Origin: Sphaerolaimus hirsutus
Lineage: Eukaryota > Nematoda > Chromadorea > Monhysterida > Sphaerolaimidae
Assembly (NCBI GenBank): GCA_964036195.1
Contig: OZ038459.1
Span: 20,085,206 to 20,149,205 of the forward strand
Length of the DNA stretch: 64,000 bases
Reading direction: 5' to 3'
The stretch's first letter is position 1. Every line of letters starts with the position of its first letter. The translations under genes and the position numbers were made by a program. Shown piece by piece: positions 9,912-20,317 of the stretch. Under the pieces are notes generated by a model. It searched no databases. It was given only the letters and a program-made list of their open reading frames with translations, and was not told where the DNA came from.

Positions 9912-11183
9912 CAACGATGGAAAAAACACAGAAATTGAACACAGAAACTCATTGAGTTTCTGTGTTTTTGTTTTACACAGAAACACGGAAACTCATAAAT
10001 TTTGAAAAACTCAAAACTCAAATGAGTTTTTTTTTGGAGAACACAGAAACACAGAAACACGGAAACACAGAAAAGTTTTTTGAGTTTTTGTGTCTTTTTC
10101 AGCGAAGCAGTTGAATGCACATTAATTCAGTTAAACTAAACAAGATAAGATAAGCATCTATAGTATGTAAATATGTACATAATGTATTCATATTTTATAA
10201 GGGTACAAAAAAGAAATTCAAGATGGCATGCACATCTCATGGTGGATTTGACAATTTAAGTTTCGACATTTTAGTATACCTTATTACCTTGAATTAACCC
10301 CCCTTGAATTAACTCCCCTCAAAACGGACTGGTGAAATAATAAGCCCCGCCCCCCTCGAAATACCCCCCTCTGGGATGATGTACATCATGTATCCAATGT
10401 ACATGATGTATTTACCGTATTTCCTCGAAATACACCCCCCTCGAAATACCCCCCCTCGTTTGACCCCCCCTCTCGGGACCACTATGAAACAATCACCCCC
10501 TGGGGGGTATTTTGAGGAAATATGGTATTACTGCTAATTTGCATCGCAGCTACACATAGACTGTACTAGGTTGTGTAGCTATCTACATGTTTATCTCAAA
10601 TATATCCTGTTTGTACGCATTTATAACCTGTTTTGGGTACATATATGCCTACTATTTTCTGTGATCCTTACAAAACTTTCTGACGAAATTATAATGCCCA
10701 TAGGGGTATTTCAAGGTAATATGGTAGTTGTAGTTGTAATTCTGTAGTCTTCCATACAGTGCACATCCATTGAAGAATTTTGGAGTACTGCGTGAATTGT
10801 CATTTCTGGGCATTTTGTTGCTGGTGTTGTGATGTTGATGTCCTCATTGTGGACATTTTTATGGACTTTTTTGACACTTGAATGAATACACAAATGTTTT
10901 GTGGGGTTAAAACATGTGCAAAACCAATATATTATAAGAAAACCACTGTTTCCAGATCGAAATGCTGTAAATCAAATTTTTTTGGAGGAAAACTCGATTT
11001 TTTTGGAAAAAACTTGAGTTTTTTTAGAAAAAACTCAAAATACTCGAGTTTTTACAAAAAACACAGAAATAAAAACAGAGTTACTCAAGTTTTTTTCAAA
11101 AAAAAAACTCAAAACACAGGTATTCATTTTTGAAAAACTCAAAACACAGAAAGTGTTTTTTTTGGAGAACTTACCCATCGTTG
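9912..11183. mobile_element. hAT-like element with AACTCAAAA/ACACAGAAA words
   Basis: TIR CAACGATGG to CCATCGTTG, with a perfect 8-bp duplication TGTGTACT (9904-9911 and 11184-11191). Inside are runs of ACACAGAAA and AACTCGAGTTTTTT words. It is interrupted at 10277-10726 by TACCGTA-type elements; the sister copy at 49518-50370 lacks this insert and shows the empty site. Confidence 0.85.
10277..10726. mobile_element. Nested TACCGTA-type elements
   Basis: Outer ends TACCTTATTACCTTGAATTA and TTTCAAGGTAATATGGTA; an inner copy at 10413-10527 starts TACCGTATTTCCTCGAAATA and ends TTTTGAGGAAATATGGTA. Comparison with the uninterrupted copy near 49875 places the insertion at a TA. Confidence 0.7.
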
Positions 11184-11619
11184 TGTGTACTATCTGTGTG
11201 CATTCATTTATGTCTATTGTTCTAAAATTGTGTGTTTAGATCATATAAAATAGGACAGATTTTAGTTGGTTTTTGATGCAGATGAATTCATTTTGTTGCC
11301 GTAGTAACTGTTTACATCATAATCATGGTTCACAATTTAAAAAAATAGTTCGTGATGCAGCTCAACTGTTTTTTTTAGGTACCTACTTCTATTTATGTCG
11401 CATTCCCAGATGAATTTCATTGAAATATTTGTGTCAAATCGGAATGCATTTTCTCAATGACAGAAACGATTCATTGCTCTCACCTCACGATTAGACAAAC
11501 TTGTCAGATTTACCGTGTAAATATTATAAAAATGAATTTGTAGTAGCTGAGATATTTAGAAGATACTATAAAATTGAGTTTCTATAAAGTTCAATCAACT
11601 ACTACAAACGTAAAATACC
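11184..11619. other. Intergenic A/T-rich stretch, nothing identified
   Basis: No ORF of note, no inverted ends and no match to the other repeat families were seen. Confidence 0.5.
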
Positions 11620-12007
11620 TACCGTATAGTTTCGAATAAGTCCCCCGGGGAGTTAGTTTTTCGTCAGTATTTCCAGTAAAATGTATGATCAATTTACTGC
11701 ACAAATGGGGTAAATTTGGTAACAGAAATGATTGGTAGGAATACAAAATTTACAATTCAAACAGTGAAAACAATGTTAGTGAACTCTAGCTAAAATACAA
11801 GATAAATATTACATATATTTACATATTAAATGCATAAAACGTTTTTTGTAAATGTGAAATGTTATATAATGTTTCTACCCATCAAAGTGGGGGGGGGGAG
11901 GTTATTCGAGGGGGGAGTTGTTTTTCATCACACTCACAAGAGCGGGGGGACTTAATCGAGAGGGGGTCGTTATTCGAGAGGGGGGACTTATTCGAGGATA
12001 TACGGTA
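11620..12007. mobile_element. TACCGTA-ended TIR element (ATTCGAATAAGTCCCCC word)
   Basis: TACCGTATAGTTTCGAATAA at the left; GACTTATTCGAGGATATACGG at the right. GGGGGACTTATTCGAG-like words repeat near the right end. Non-coding. Confidence 0.7.
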
Positions 12008-12160
12008 TATACGAATTTCACCACAATGTCTAAGTTGGTAACCATCATTTAAACTTGAAAGCTCTGGGAATTATTCCAGTCGAAGCATTGTTTTTTCTTT
12101 TGAACAACGGATTTTTACCCCAAATGATAACATGTATTTTTAGTAAAAAAAGTTTGATTA

Positions 12161-12577
12161 AAGCGGCGTTTACACTGAGTTCTGTGCCGACAAAAGGTGA
12201 AGCGAAAAACTTTCATAATTCCTGAAAAAAGTTTCATATCTGCAAAACAATCCACGTAGGTATATATACTCACTAGTCGAGTGCACACGCATGCCAATTC
12301 GCAGATAATTCGTGCATGTCTTTCAAGACGTGAAAACAAATTTCAGTTGTCGGTTCGGTTTTCGTTTTGAAACCGAACCGACAACTGAAATTAGTTTTCA
12401 AATGGTCATAAGTCTTGAACGACAGGCGCAAATTATCTGCAAATTGGCATGTGTGTAAACTTAACTAGTGAGTATCCTTCATTGTTTTTTCTTGTAGATA
12501 TGGAACTTTATTCCGGAATTATGGAACTTTATCACTTGATTTTTTTGTCGGCGCAGGAAACCGTGTAAACGCCGCTT
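12161..12577. mobile_element. Foldback element AAGCGGCGTTTACAC
   Basis: The ends AAGCGGCGTTTACAC and GTGTAAACGCCGCTT are complementary. Matching inverted segments continue inward (TGCCAATTCGCAGATAATT vs AAATTATCTGCAAATTGGCA) to a central palindrome TTCAGTTGTCGGTTCGG. Both arms carry GGAACTTTAT or its inverse. Confidence 0.8.
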
Positions 12578-13332
12578 CAGCAAAAAAATTACTACAGCAA
12601 TGTAAATATCAAGAGATCATGATTTGCGTGGATCCTCTCACATTCAACTATTCCCACAAATTCTGACTGCGGAGTACGACAAGATATTTTAATGATGAAA
12701 CAGAATTTCTCCTATCAATTAACCGGCATCCGCAACAGTCTTCGACAATGAGATTTATGAAGTAAATGTACATCAAAAATACACATGGTAATTATCACTA
12801 ACACAGAAACCACAGATGCTACAGGGAACACACTTATTTTAATCTGCAGCGACCCACATTTTGTAAATACGCGCCGCACATTTTGTAAATAAATACATTT
12901 ATTTTTGCACTCATGCGCCCTCACTGATAAAGAGCTTTTCAGCCAGGCACATAGAAATGCGCAAAAACTACGAAGCCACTATTACACCACAAAAACTTGA
13001 GAAACCCATAAATCTCCTTAACACATTTGAGCTTATCAGAATGAGGAGTTTGTTAAAATAACTACCTACTGTTGTTTTCAAAATCATTCATTCTGGTAAA
13101 AATTTGTGTGTTCAAAACAGAGTGATGAAATTTTTTCCCCACCTTTGAACAGCGTACTAGTGTGCATGTCGACTATGGGATAAAAACGGAGTATGTTGAT
13201 AACATTGCACATTTTGAAACAATAACACAAGTGGCACGTGCAATCGATGTCACAGCACACCAAAATGCATGCGTTCCCTGTACCCACTAAATCCAACCCC
13301 CCCTCCCACTCAAAAGTGACTCCCCCAACCCC
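12578..13332. other. Downstream flank of the membrane-protein gene
   Basis: A/T-rich sequence; the 3' untranslated region and polyadenylation site of the minus-strand gene ending at 13333 should lie here, but no site could be fixed. No repeat family recognised. Confidence 0.4.
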
Positions 13333-16300
13333 TCACTCCCCCTTGAGCCTCTTCTCCCCCTCGGGCTCGCTAAAGTGCCCCTTATCCCCCCTCTTGGCTC
13401 CGTCGGTGAGCTCGGAGCGCCTGGCGCCGGCGGGGCGCGCCTTGGCGCCGCCGTCCACCTCGGCGAAGCGGAAAAACACGGACAGGAGGAAGGTTACGAA
13501 GAAACCGGACAGCATGAATGGGGTCACGTGGTACATTGAGAAGACGTCTAGTTGGAAGTGTCCATGGACGTTCCATAGGAAGTGCACCGCTTGTGTCTGG
13601 TGGGGGGGGGGGGGGGGGGGTTGGCGGTTGTTTACGGGGGTTTAAGTTTTTTGTGTTGAATGTTGGGCTAATTAGTCACCTTTCGGCCCGTTGTGTTGAG
13701 GTCAGTTTTGTAAAAATATCTCGGATATTTATATATTATTTAAATCAGAAAATATTTAAAAATATTTATTTTCCCCATGATTTTCCAGTGAGATTGAGTT
13801 CTTTTTTCTTTTTGAAATACTTTTCCTTTCTCTTAGATTTTAAAAAATATCAGAGAATATAAAAATACAATGTTTATATTTATTTATATTTTTCAAGACT
13901 TTCTTGAGACATTTAATTATATTTTCGTTTTGAGATACCTACTTTCTGAGATTATATGACAGTCAATTTCCTCATTGTCATGCATTTTTCTATGATATTT
14001 TAACTGCAGTAATGGCACCAGCGCAACTACTTTAGTGACACTGCCGATTGTCGAAAAAAATTCATAAAATCCGTAATTCGTTTTTTTTTGTAAAATTTGT
14101 AAAGCAAAGTGTGAACATTTTCGATTTTCGACAGCTATACTCGGCAGACATGATACTCTACAAATAGATATGATTTATGTGTTTGGTTGGCAGACGGCCA
14201 ACTGAAAACTTATGCATCAACATTTCGCAAAAGGAAAAAGAAAAAAAAGAAACGTAAACACCAGAATTGACTAAAGTGATGACGTCATGATGGGGTGTTT
14301 CCTCCGGAAAAATGTACGGTGTAATGTCATCCGAGTATAAAACCTTTTTTTCCCGATTTCACCATTCCACAACCCCCCAAATAACCCCCCAACCCACCAA
14401 AATCCTGCCAACCACAAAGTATTTCGCCTCCCTCCTTTGAGCAAAATGCGCCACGTAGGGCGCTGTGTAGGCGCTGCACAAACTCAGCGATGCAGATAGA
14501 CGGCCGAAACACGCGTGCGCTCCGTCCAGGGGGAACTCCCGTTTGATCTGGTGGGGGGGGGGGGTTATTTGATGGATATAGTCGGGGGAAATCACACTAA
14601 GTATGGTTCAACTACCATAACCCGTTTGAATAATGAACCTAAACTATGCGGATTTTCATAAAAATATTTCGTTTTTACTTTATAATAATAAATTACGAAA
14701 TTTATCACAATATTTTATTCATTTAATTATGGTAGGATTCTGCAAATGCTTTGCGGTCCGCCGGGTATAATGTTTGCCGTGAACGTAATTAGCAGGTAAT
14801 GAGGTGACCTAATTAGTTGCTGAACTTTGTCTATGTCTATGTTCCGTATGACTCAATTCTGATATACCTTGCTTGATAACGAATTCACCGCAGCGTATTA
14901 GGCACATAAATTACGCACATACTGTATTTATTTGTTCGAATAATACCCCTGGAGAATTGTTTTTTCGTCAGACTTTTGTGGGGAACTATACGAAAGGGGA
15001 TTATTCAAGGGGAAGAATTTTTAAAATCAAAGTTACAAAATAACGTGCCATTTTTCATCAAATTGGGCATAATAAATTGATCATATGCCTTAAGGGGGGA
15101 ATTATTCAAGGGGGTTATTTTCCTCACTCGTCTTACACAGGGAGAATTATTCAAGAGGAGAATAATTCAGGGGGAATAATTCAAGCGGGAATTATTCAGC
15201 GGGAATTATTCAAGCAAATACGGTATTATAACGTCCACACAAACTCACGACAGTCTTGAGTATCTGCAGCGGGAACGCGTAGTGCAACAACCCGGTAACC
15301 ATCAGCGCCGCCGCGTCCAAAGCCATCGCAACGGCGATCCAATTGTTCCTGGGGGCACTCCCAGACCCTGTAAAAGACCCTGTAAAGTGTCAAAAGCCCT
15401 GTAAAATGTCATGTGCCATGTAAACAACCCTGTAAAGTGTCACGTGTATCCAAATATTTTTTTATCGTATCCAAATCTTATGTCAAAAAGTAAGATTTGG
15501 ATACAAAAACATAAGAATTGGATACAATAAAATAAGATTTGGATATACATGACACTTCACGGGGTATTTTACATGACATTTTACACTTTACAGGGTATTT
15601 TACATGACACATGACATTTTACAGGATCTTTGACACTTTACAGGATCTTTTACAGGGTCTGGGGTGGCACCTGGACACCAAACCGCACGCGTGCATTTGA
15701 CCGTTGGCCATTAGATCGCCACCGCAGCCGCAACACAGGCTATCTGGCAGCTTGCCAACTCTGGTCTGCGCAGAGTACTGCTGGCAGTGGTGGGCCACGG
15801 TGCCGGCGCGGATCGAGTGCACGATGTTGCCGAGCATGGACGAGAAGAAGACGCACATGTAGAGCAGGGGGAACTGGAATGGTTGAGGAATTTTCGTGTG
15901 TTTAGGGCTAATTCCGCGAAATGTGAAGTGAAATGAGAAGTGAATTGTGAAGTGAAAAAATAAAAAAACGTAAAGGATTATTTCTGGCTTGCGTTACTGA
16001 AAGCATTGTTTCTGAACACGGTAATGATGATTTAGTGGGAATCATGCCAATTTGGAATTGAAAATGTTACCGCTTTCAAAAAGATAATTTCACTTGACCT
16101 TTTACTTCACTTTTTGCGGAATTGGCACCAGGAGAGTAGATTTTGGGATGGAGATATGATAAAACACGTGTTTGATAGATTAAATCGCACCTTCTGATTG
16201 AAATGCAGCCCCTTGCGCTCCCACATGTTGTAAGTGGAGTAGCCGACGGCGACCATCATGAAAATATTTGCCTGCGCGGTTTTAAATTAACCTAATAAAC

Positions 16301-17678
16301 GCCAAAACAGTTGAAACGCGTGAGACCCGAATAACGTACGATGACAACCAAATTTCGAAAAGTTTTCTAATTTTGTATAAAATATGTAAAAAATGCAGAA
16401 ACAGTATCCCAAAAAATTTCAACGTCACGTGGCTAGGTATACCAATTGCGGCAGGAAAATATGTGTAATTGTGTCTGCGGTCACAACTTGGCTTCAGCAA
16501 AAGATGTGTTCAAAATTCGAAAACGCAACAATTCAATGGAAAAAATACAAACATTCAAAACATATTTTTTTAAACGAAAACTATATTTTCGGTGAAAAAA
16601 TGGAAATCCGAAAAGTCATTATCGAGAAACACTCAAAAATCTAAACACATCTATTCACCATCCTTACACCCCCCCCCTCGAACCAGCACGGTGCCGAGCA
16701 TGACGCTCGCCTGCAGCGCCCTGTCCTTGGTGTTGCGCAGCGCCAGCCTGGGCACGCCCATCGACAGCAGGTGCGCGCCCACGCCGCGCAGCAGGAACAC
16801 GTGCACCTTGTCCAGGCTCCCGCCCGTGGTCTGCGGGAGGGGTGGGTGTTGTGTGAGGGATTAGGTGTTTAGAGGGTTGGGTGGGAGACTTTTGTGGAGC
16901 ATTCTGTGTGTGGATGTCAAAAAGGACCTCACGAAAATGGAAATGTTAAATGTAAAGTGCCAAAGTTTGGAGATTTCCTTTCACCGAAATTTGTTTCCTT
17001 CACTTTCTTGCCAGATATTTTTAGTGCCAGAAGGGGCACACTTTAGGGGCCATTTTAGTCCCACACACTATTTGACAACAAAAAAGGTCAACTAAATTCA
17101 ACTGAATTTTGGTTAATTGTGTGATTTCAACATGCCTATGTGATAGTGCATAGTTTATTTTATATAGTGACACTTGATTTTCATTGTATCTGTCAAGTGT
17201 GATGCTCTTAAAAATTATTTTGTGTTATTTACCCTGTGTGTTGACATTCAGTTGACATTTTTGCGATGTCAACTAGTTTGTGTGGTCCCAAAGAAATGTT
17301 TGCTTGTCGGAAAACGATAAATTGAAACCTGAAAACATTTTCCAGCGTCGAAAATTGTAAAGGTAAAAATTTCGCATTCGGAAAACGGGCAACGGAAAGT
17401 TGTGAACACTAATTCCGGGTTTTCGGTACCTTTTATCTTCAGAAAATCTTCACACTATTCAAACACACCCCTCAAAATAAAAACAAAAAAACCACCTGCG
17501 GCGCCAACACGATCTGCGGCGCAATTACCAACGCCAAACCCATGATGCACTGAGCAAAAAACGCATCGGCCATCCAAAAAACCCTCCTGCCGCACGGGAT
17601 GCTGATCAAAATGAACAAGGCGCACACAATGTGCACGGATTCGATCTGTTTCAGGTGCAAAGCGTGCACCCATTGCAT
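13333..17678 (-). CDS. Multi-pass membrane protein of two related halves, 375 aa, 7 coding exons
   Basis: Family not recognised. Coding exons in transcript order: 17678-17496 (exon from 17686), 16830-16684, 16271-16191, 15873-15671, 15348-15249, 14547-14398, 13596-13333. All are GT-AG and all join in frame; TGA at 13335-13333. The ATG at 17678 is preceded in frame by TAA in the next exon upstream. About eight hydrophobic segments are visible. The halves align loosely: AFFAQCIMGLALVIAPQIVL with DAAALMVTGLLHYAFPL; LDKVHVFLLRGVGAHLLS with LDGAHACFGRLSASLSLC; a third and a fourth segment follow in each. This suggests an internal duplication of a four-helix unit. The C-terminus is a charged Arg/Glu/Gly tail of about 40 residues. 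Intron 4 is an introner (15349-15670). Transport or receptor roles cannot be told from sequence. Confidence 0.8.
14588..14737. repeat. Foldback repeat CTACCATAACCC
   Basis: CACACTAAGTATGGTTCAACTACCATAA at the left and TTTATCACAATATTTTATTCATTTAATTATGGTAG at the right. A second copy is at 41776-41985, where an extra palindrome (GGAATTAGAGCTCAGCGTC) sits in the middle. Lies in an intron of the membrane-protein gene. Confidence 0.6.
14920..15225. mobile_element. TACCGTA-ended TIR element (AATTATTCAAG word)
   Basis: TACTGTATTTATTTGTTCGA to TTATTCAAGCAAATACGGTA. GGGAATTATTCAAG or AGAATTATTCAAGAGG words recur at least five times at the right side. It lies in the intron after exon 15348-15249. Confidence 0.75.
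15349..15670 (-). mobile_element. Introner-like element forming an intron of the membrane-protein gene
   Basis: On the minus strand it starts GTGCCACCCCAGACCCTGTA and ends GGTCTGGGAGTGCCCCCAG. Excision joins TCC-AG to G-AAC (Ser-Arg-Asn) in frame, phase 2, between two exons of the same membrane protein. The core has GTATCCAAATCTTA facing its complement; this core marks a subfamily shared with the copy at 48488-48980. Confidence 0.88.
15905..16129. repeat. Foldback repeat with GTGAAGTGAAA words
   Basis: GGCTAATTCCGCGAAATGTG at the left, TTTTTGCGGAATTGGCACC at the right; the arms are made of GTGAAGTGAAATGAGAAGTG-like words. A second copy, itself split by other elements, spans 55729-56778. Confidence 0.6.
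16831..17495 (-). other. Intron 1 of the coding part of the membrane-protein gene
   Basis: It carries a worn member of the CTAGTTGACA family at about 17165-17290 (GACACTTGATTTTCATTG to GATGTCAACTAGTTTGTG). Otherwise nothing identified. Confidence 0.45.
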
Positions 17679-17802
17679 GAATGAGACTGATAGACTAGGG
17701 CTGGTCATTTTTGGATGAATTTGCTCGCTTGCGGGTGGTAATTTTTTCAGTCTGCGAAGTATATTTAGCATATACCTAGTGGAAAATTCCCAACTCAATG
17801 GG

Positions 17803-18010
17803 GGCCGGCACACTAGTTGACACAGGTTGACACTATTTTGGAACTGATCTGTGTCAACTCAAAATTCGGCTTTACGTAATATTTATATTTTCAAAATTGA
17901 CGCATGTGCGTTTGGAGATCGCCGTATGTAGTGCGACACCTGAAACCCAAATCTGAGTTGACACAGACCAGTTGACACACACTTGTCAGTCAACTAGTGT
18001 GAGGGCCGCC
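17803..18010. mobile_element. CTAGTTGACA foldback element
   Basis: GGCCGGCACACTAGTTGACA faces GTCAACTAGTGTGAGGGCC. Arms carry TGTGTCAACTCAAAATTCGG and CAAATCTGAGTTGACACAG. Relatives: 40427-40630, 40635-40797, 48124-48256, 53440-53572 and the broken copy 53994-56840. It lies in the intron just upstream of the start codon of the membrane-protein gene. Confidence 0.8.
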
Positions 18011-18042
18011 AATTGCAAGAATCTTCACAGTCAAGCACCCAC

Positions 18043-18720
18043 CTTCTATTTACGAGCCTTCCCTAGCCAAATCGAATTCACGCTTCGAACGCCCTCCCAA
18101 ATGCAGAGCGGCCGCCGGTCCACATTGGGCCGCGTCTTGGCTCCTGCGTTGCACTGCATGAGCTACGCGCGCGCGCATAAATGCATATGCAGTGCGCTGC
18201 ACCTGGGCCCGGTCCCAGGCACTGTAGAATGTCAACTGTCAAATGTCAAGTGTCATGCAAAGTGTCAAAGGTCATGTAAAATGCCCTGCGAAATGGCTAC
18301 TAGTCCCAGACCCTTTAAACGACCATGTAAAATGTAAAATGTCAAGCAAAGTGTCAAAAGTCATGTGAAATGCCCTGCACACTGGCAACTAGTCCCAGAC
18401 CCTTTAAAATGCCCAGTTAAATGTCAAATGTCATGCAAAATGTCAAAACTCATGGACAATGCCCTGCGAAATAGCAACCGAGTTGCCATTTTGCAGGGCA
18501 TTTTTCATGACTCTTGACACTTTGCATGACATTTGACATTTTACAGGGTCTGGGACTGGCACCAGGGCGCGTGCGGCAGCGTCGCATCGCAGTGCGCAAA
18601 AGCCTATGGCCGCTGGCTCGTGGCTCGTTTTGTATCGATCGGAACGGCCGCTTGGCTGGTTTGCATCTAGGAATCTGGAAGGCGACCAGTGCGTTGAAGG
18701 ATGGGCGGGGAATTGACACT
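18043..18720 (-). other. Candidate 5' untranslated exons of the membrane-protein gene
   Basis: A 160-bp exon at 18202-18043 ends AATAGAAG before GTGGGT. In the frame that enters the coding exon at 17686 it contains TAA, so it is read as untranslated. It is preceded by an introner intron (18562-18203), and a GC-richer block from about 18720 to 18563 (ending CGCGCCCTG) may be the first exon. No promoter motif could be fixed. Confidence 0.45.
18203..18562 (-). mobile_element. Introner-like compound element in the 5' untranslated region
   Basis: Minus-strand start GTGCCAGTCCCAGACCCTGT and end TGGGACCGGGCCCAG. It holds a full foldback unit (about 18395-18562) plus two partial half-units, each starting GTCCCAGACCCTTTAAA. 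This looks like tandem growth of the element inside one intron. Confidence 0.65.
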
Positions 18721-18938
18721 TTTGCGGGATTTTCAAATTAAATTTGATAGAAACCAAATAAAATTTTTGGTTTCCGCCAGCAATGTCAAGCATCTATGTA
18801 ATATTCAAATTGAGGCGTCTACTTCTAAAAGTCGACAAGTCCAAAATATGAAAATTTCGAGTTAGGCCCGGAAACGTCATCTGGGGCTACTTCCACACAT
18901 TTTTTATCATTTTCCATAACATTTTTGACCTCACATGC

Positions 18939-20039
18939 TGTGTAACATTATCGTAAAATGTAAAATCTTTAATATTTAAGTTGACGTTCTTATGTTCGCT
19001 TTTATATTTAATTAATTCAATTTATTACGATTCCATTTTTATTCACATTCCATTTCTTAACATCTTCACATTCGCCATTTGATATCTCAAGCGATGTTGT
19101 TTACAACGTGCGCTTCACATCGCTCACATATTTAGATCTTAGTCATTGCTCACATTCCGCCACATTTCCTTGACAAGCAGCACGCAAATACGCCGTCATG
19201 TTTATGTTAAGCGGCGGGCCCGCCCCGAGTGGGGGGCCGGGCCCGCGCGCCATTTCAAATGCTGTCTGGCTTGTCTCACATTTTCACTATCTTGCCAGTT
19301 TAGCTCGCTTTTCATCGGAGAAGCGAGCGGGCAAGGATTGAACTTTCACAATTGGAAATGTTGGGTAAAAATCGGAGATTAGAGCCGACCGATTGGCCCC
19401 AAACCAATCGCCGTCGGTCTGGCCCTTAAAAGCTGATTTCACAGCTAGAATTGGCAGTGTTTGCAACCTCATCAACTTCACACAAATCTCTTCCTAGGAT
19501 CTAAATAAGCGCCGTAGTCACTTTATTAAGTCGCTTGTTTTTGGTGCTAAGTTTAACGCTTGGTGCTTTAAGTCACCTCAGTGCTTTATTTCACACCTGC
19601 GCTGTTTGAGGTGCTTTATTCACAACCGCGCCACTTAATTGTCGCCTATTGTCGTAATTAAGTGCCTTCTTTTAATTGCCTTATTTCTCCGGTAATTAGA
19701 GCTTCTTTTACGTTTTATTTAAGTAATTAATTTAGTTGTAAATTAATTCCTTTGTTTACGTATATTTTTATATATATTTTATTTACATTTATTTCTTTGT
19801 ATTTAATTGTCTAAATAAAAAATCGTTCGTCAAAACCTTTGGTAAACAATCTAAATTTGCTTCACACTAACTCACGTCAATTCACTTCAACTCAACTAAT
19901 CACATTTGATAAAATAACGGAACGTCAACTAGAGACGACGCTTCACGTCAACTTACATACGTTCACATTTGTCCTCTTCCTCGGTTAGGAATAGGAGCTG
20001 GTTCACAAGTCAATTCAACAAGTTCCGTAATATTTTACA
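18939..20039 (+). repeat. 5' LTR of the BEL/Pao element
   Basis: 1,101 bp, TG...CA ends. It contains a GC-rich hairpin (GCGGCGGGCCCGCCCCGAG facing GGGGGGCCGGGCCCGC near 19210-19250), a palindromic GATTGGCCCCAAACCAATC, and AATAAA at 19814-19819. Differences from the 3' copy are at about 19081, 19398, 19433, 19451, 19484 and 19938. TCACA occurs about 15 times on this strand. Confidence 0.95.
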
Positions 20040-20056
20040 TGGCGCAGCGAGCAGGG
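20040..20056 (+). promoter_or_regulatory. Primer binding site for tRNA-Ser
   Basis: TGGCGCAGCGAGCAGGG directly follows the LTR. It is the complement of a tRNA 3' end CCCTGCTCGCTGCG plus CCA. From memory this matches metazoan tRNA-Ser of the UGA/CGA type over all 17 bases. Confidence 0.75.
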
Positions 20057-20317
20057 TGACTAATTAAACTAATTGGTCACTCTAATTAAGTCGTCTCGCG
20101 CGAAATTTCATTGGAAATTGGTTTTCACAGCCTGAGTCACACGCACGAGGTTACGGTAATACGGTTTTGGACGCAAAATCGTTATTAGCGCGTGCATATT
20201 TACTTACGATTTTACAAGTACAAGTCACAAGAAACGAAATATTTATTTTTATTATTTTATTTCGTTCACAGCTAGCTACCACTTTGCTAATAAGCAATCA
20301 ATCGATCGAGATTTGCT

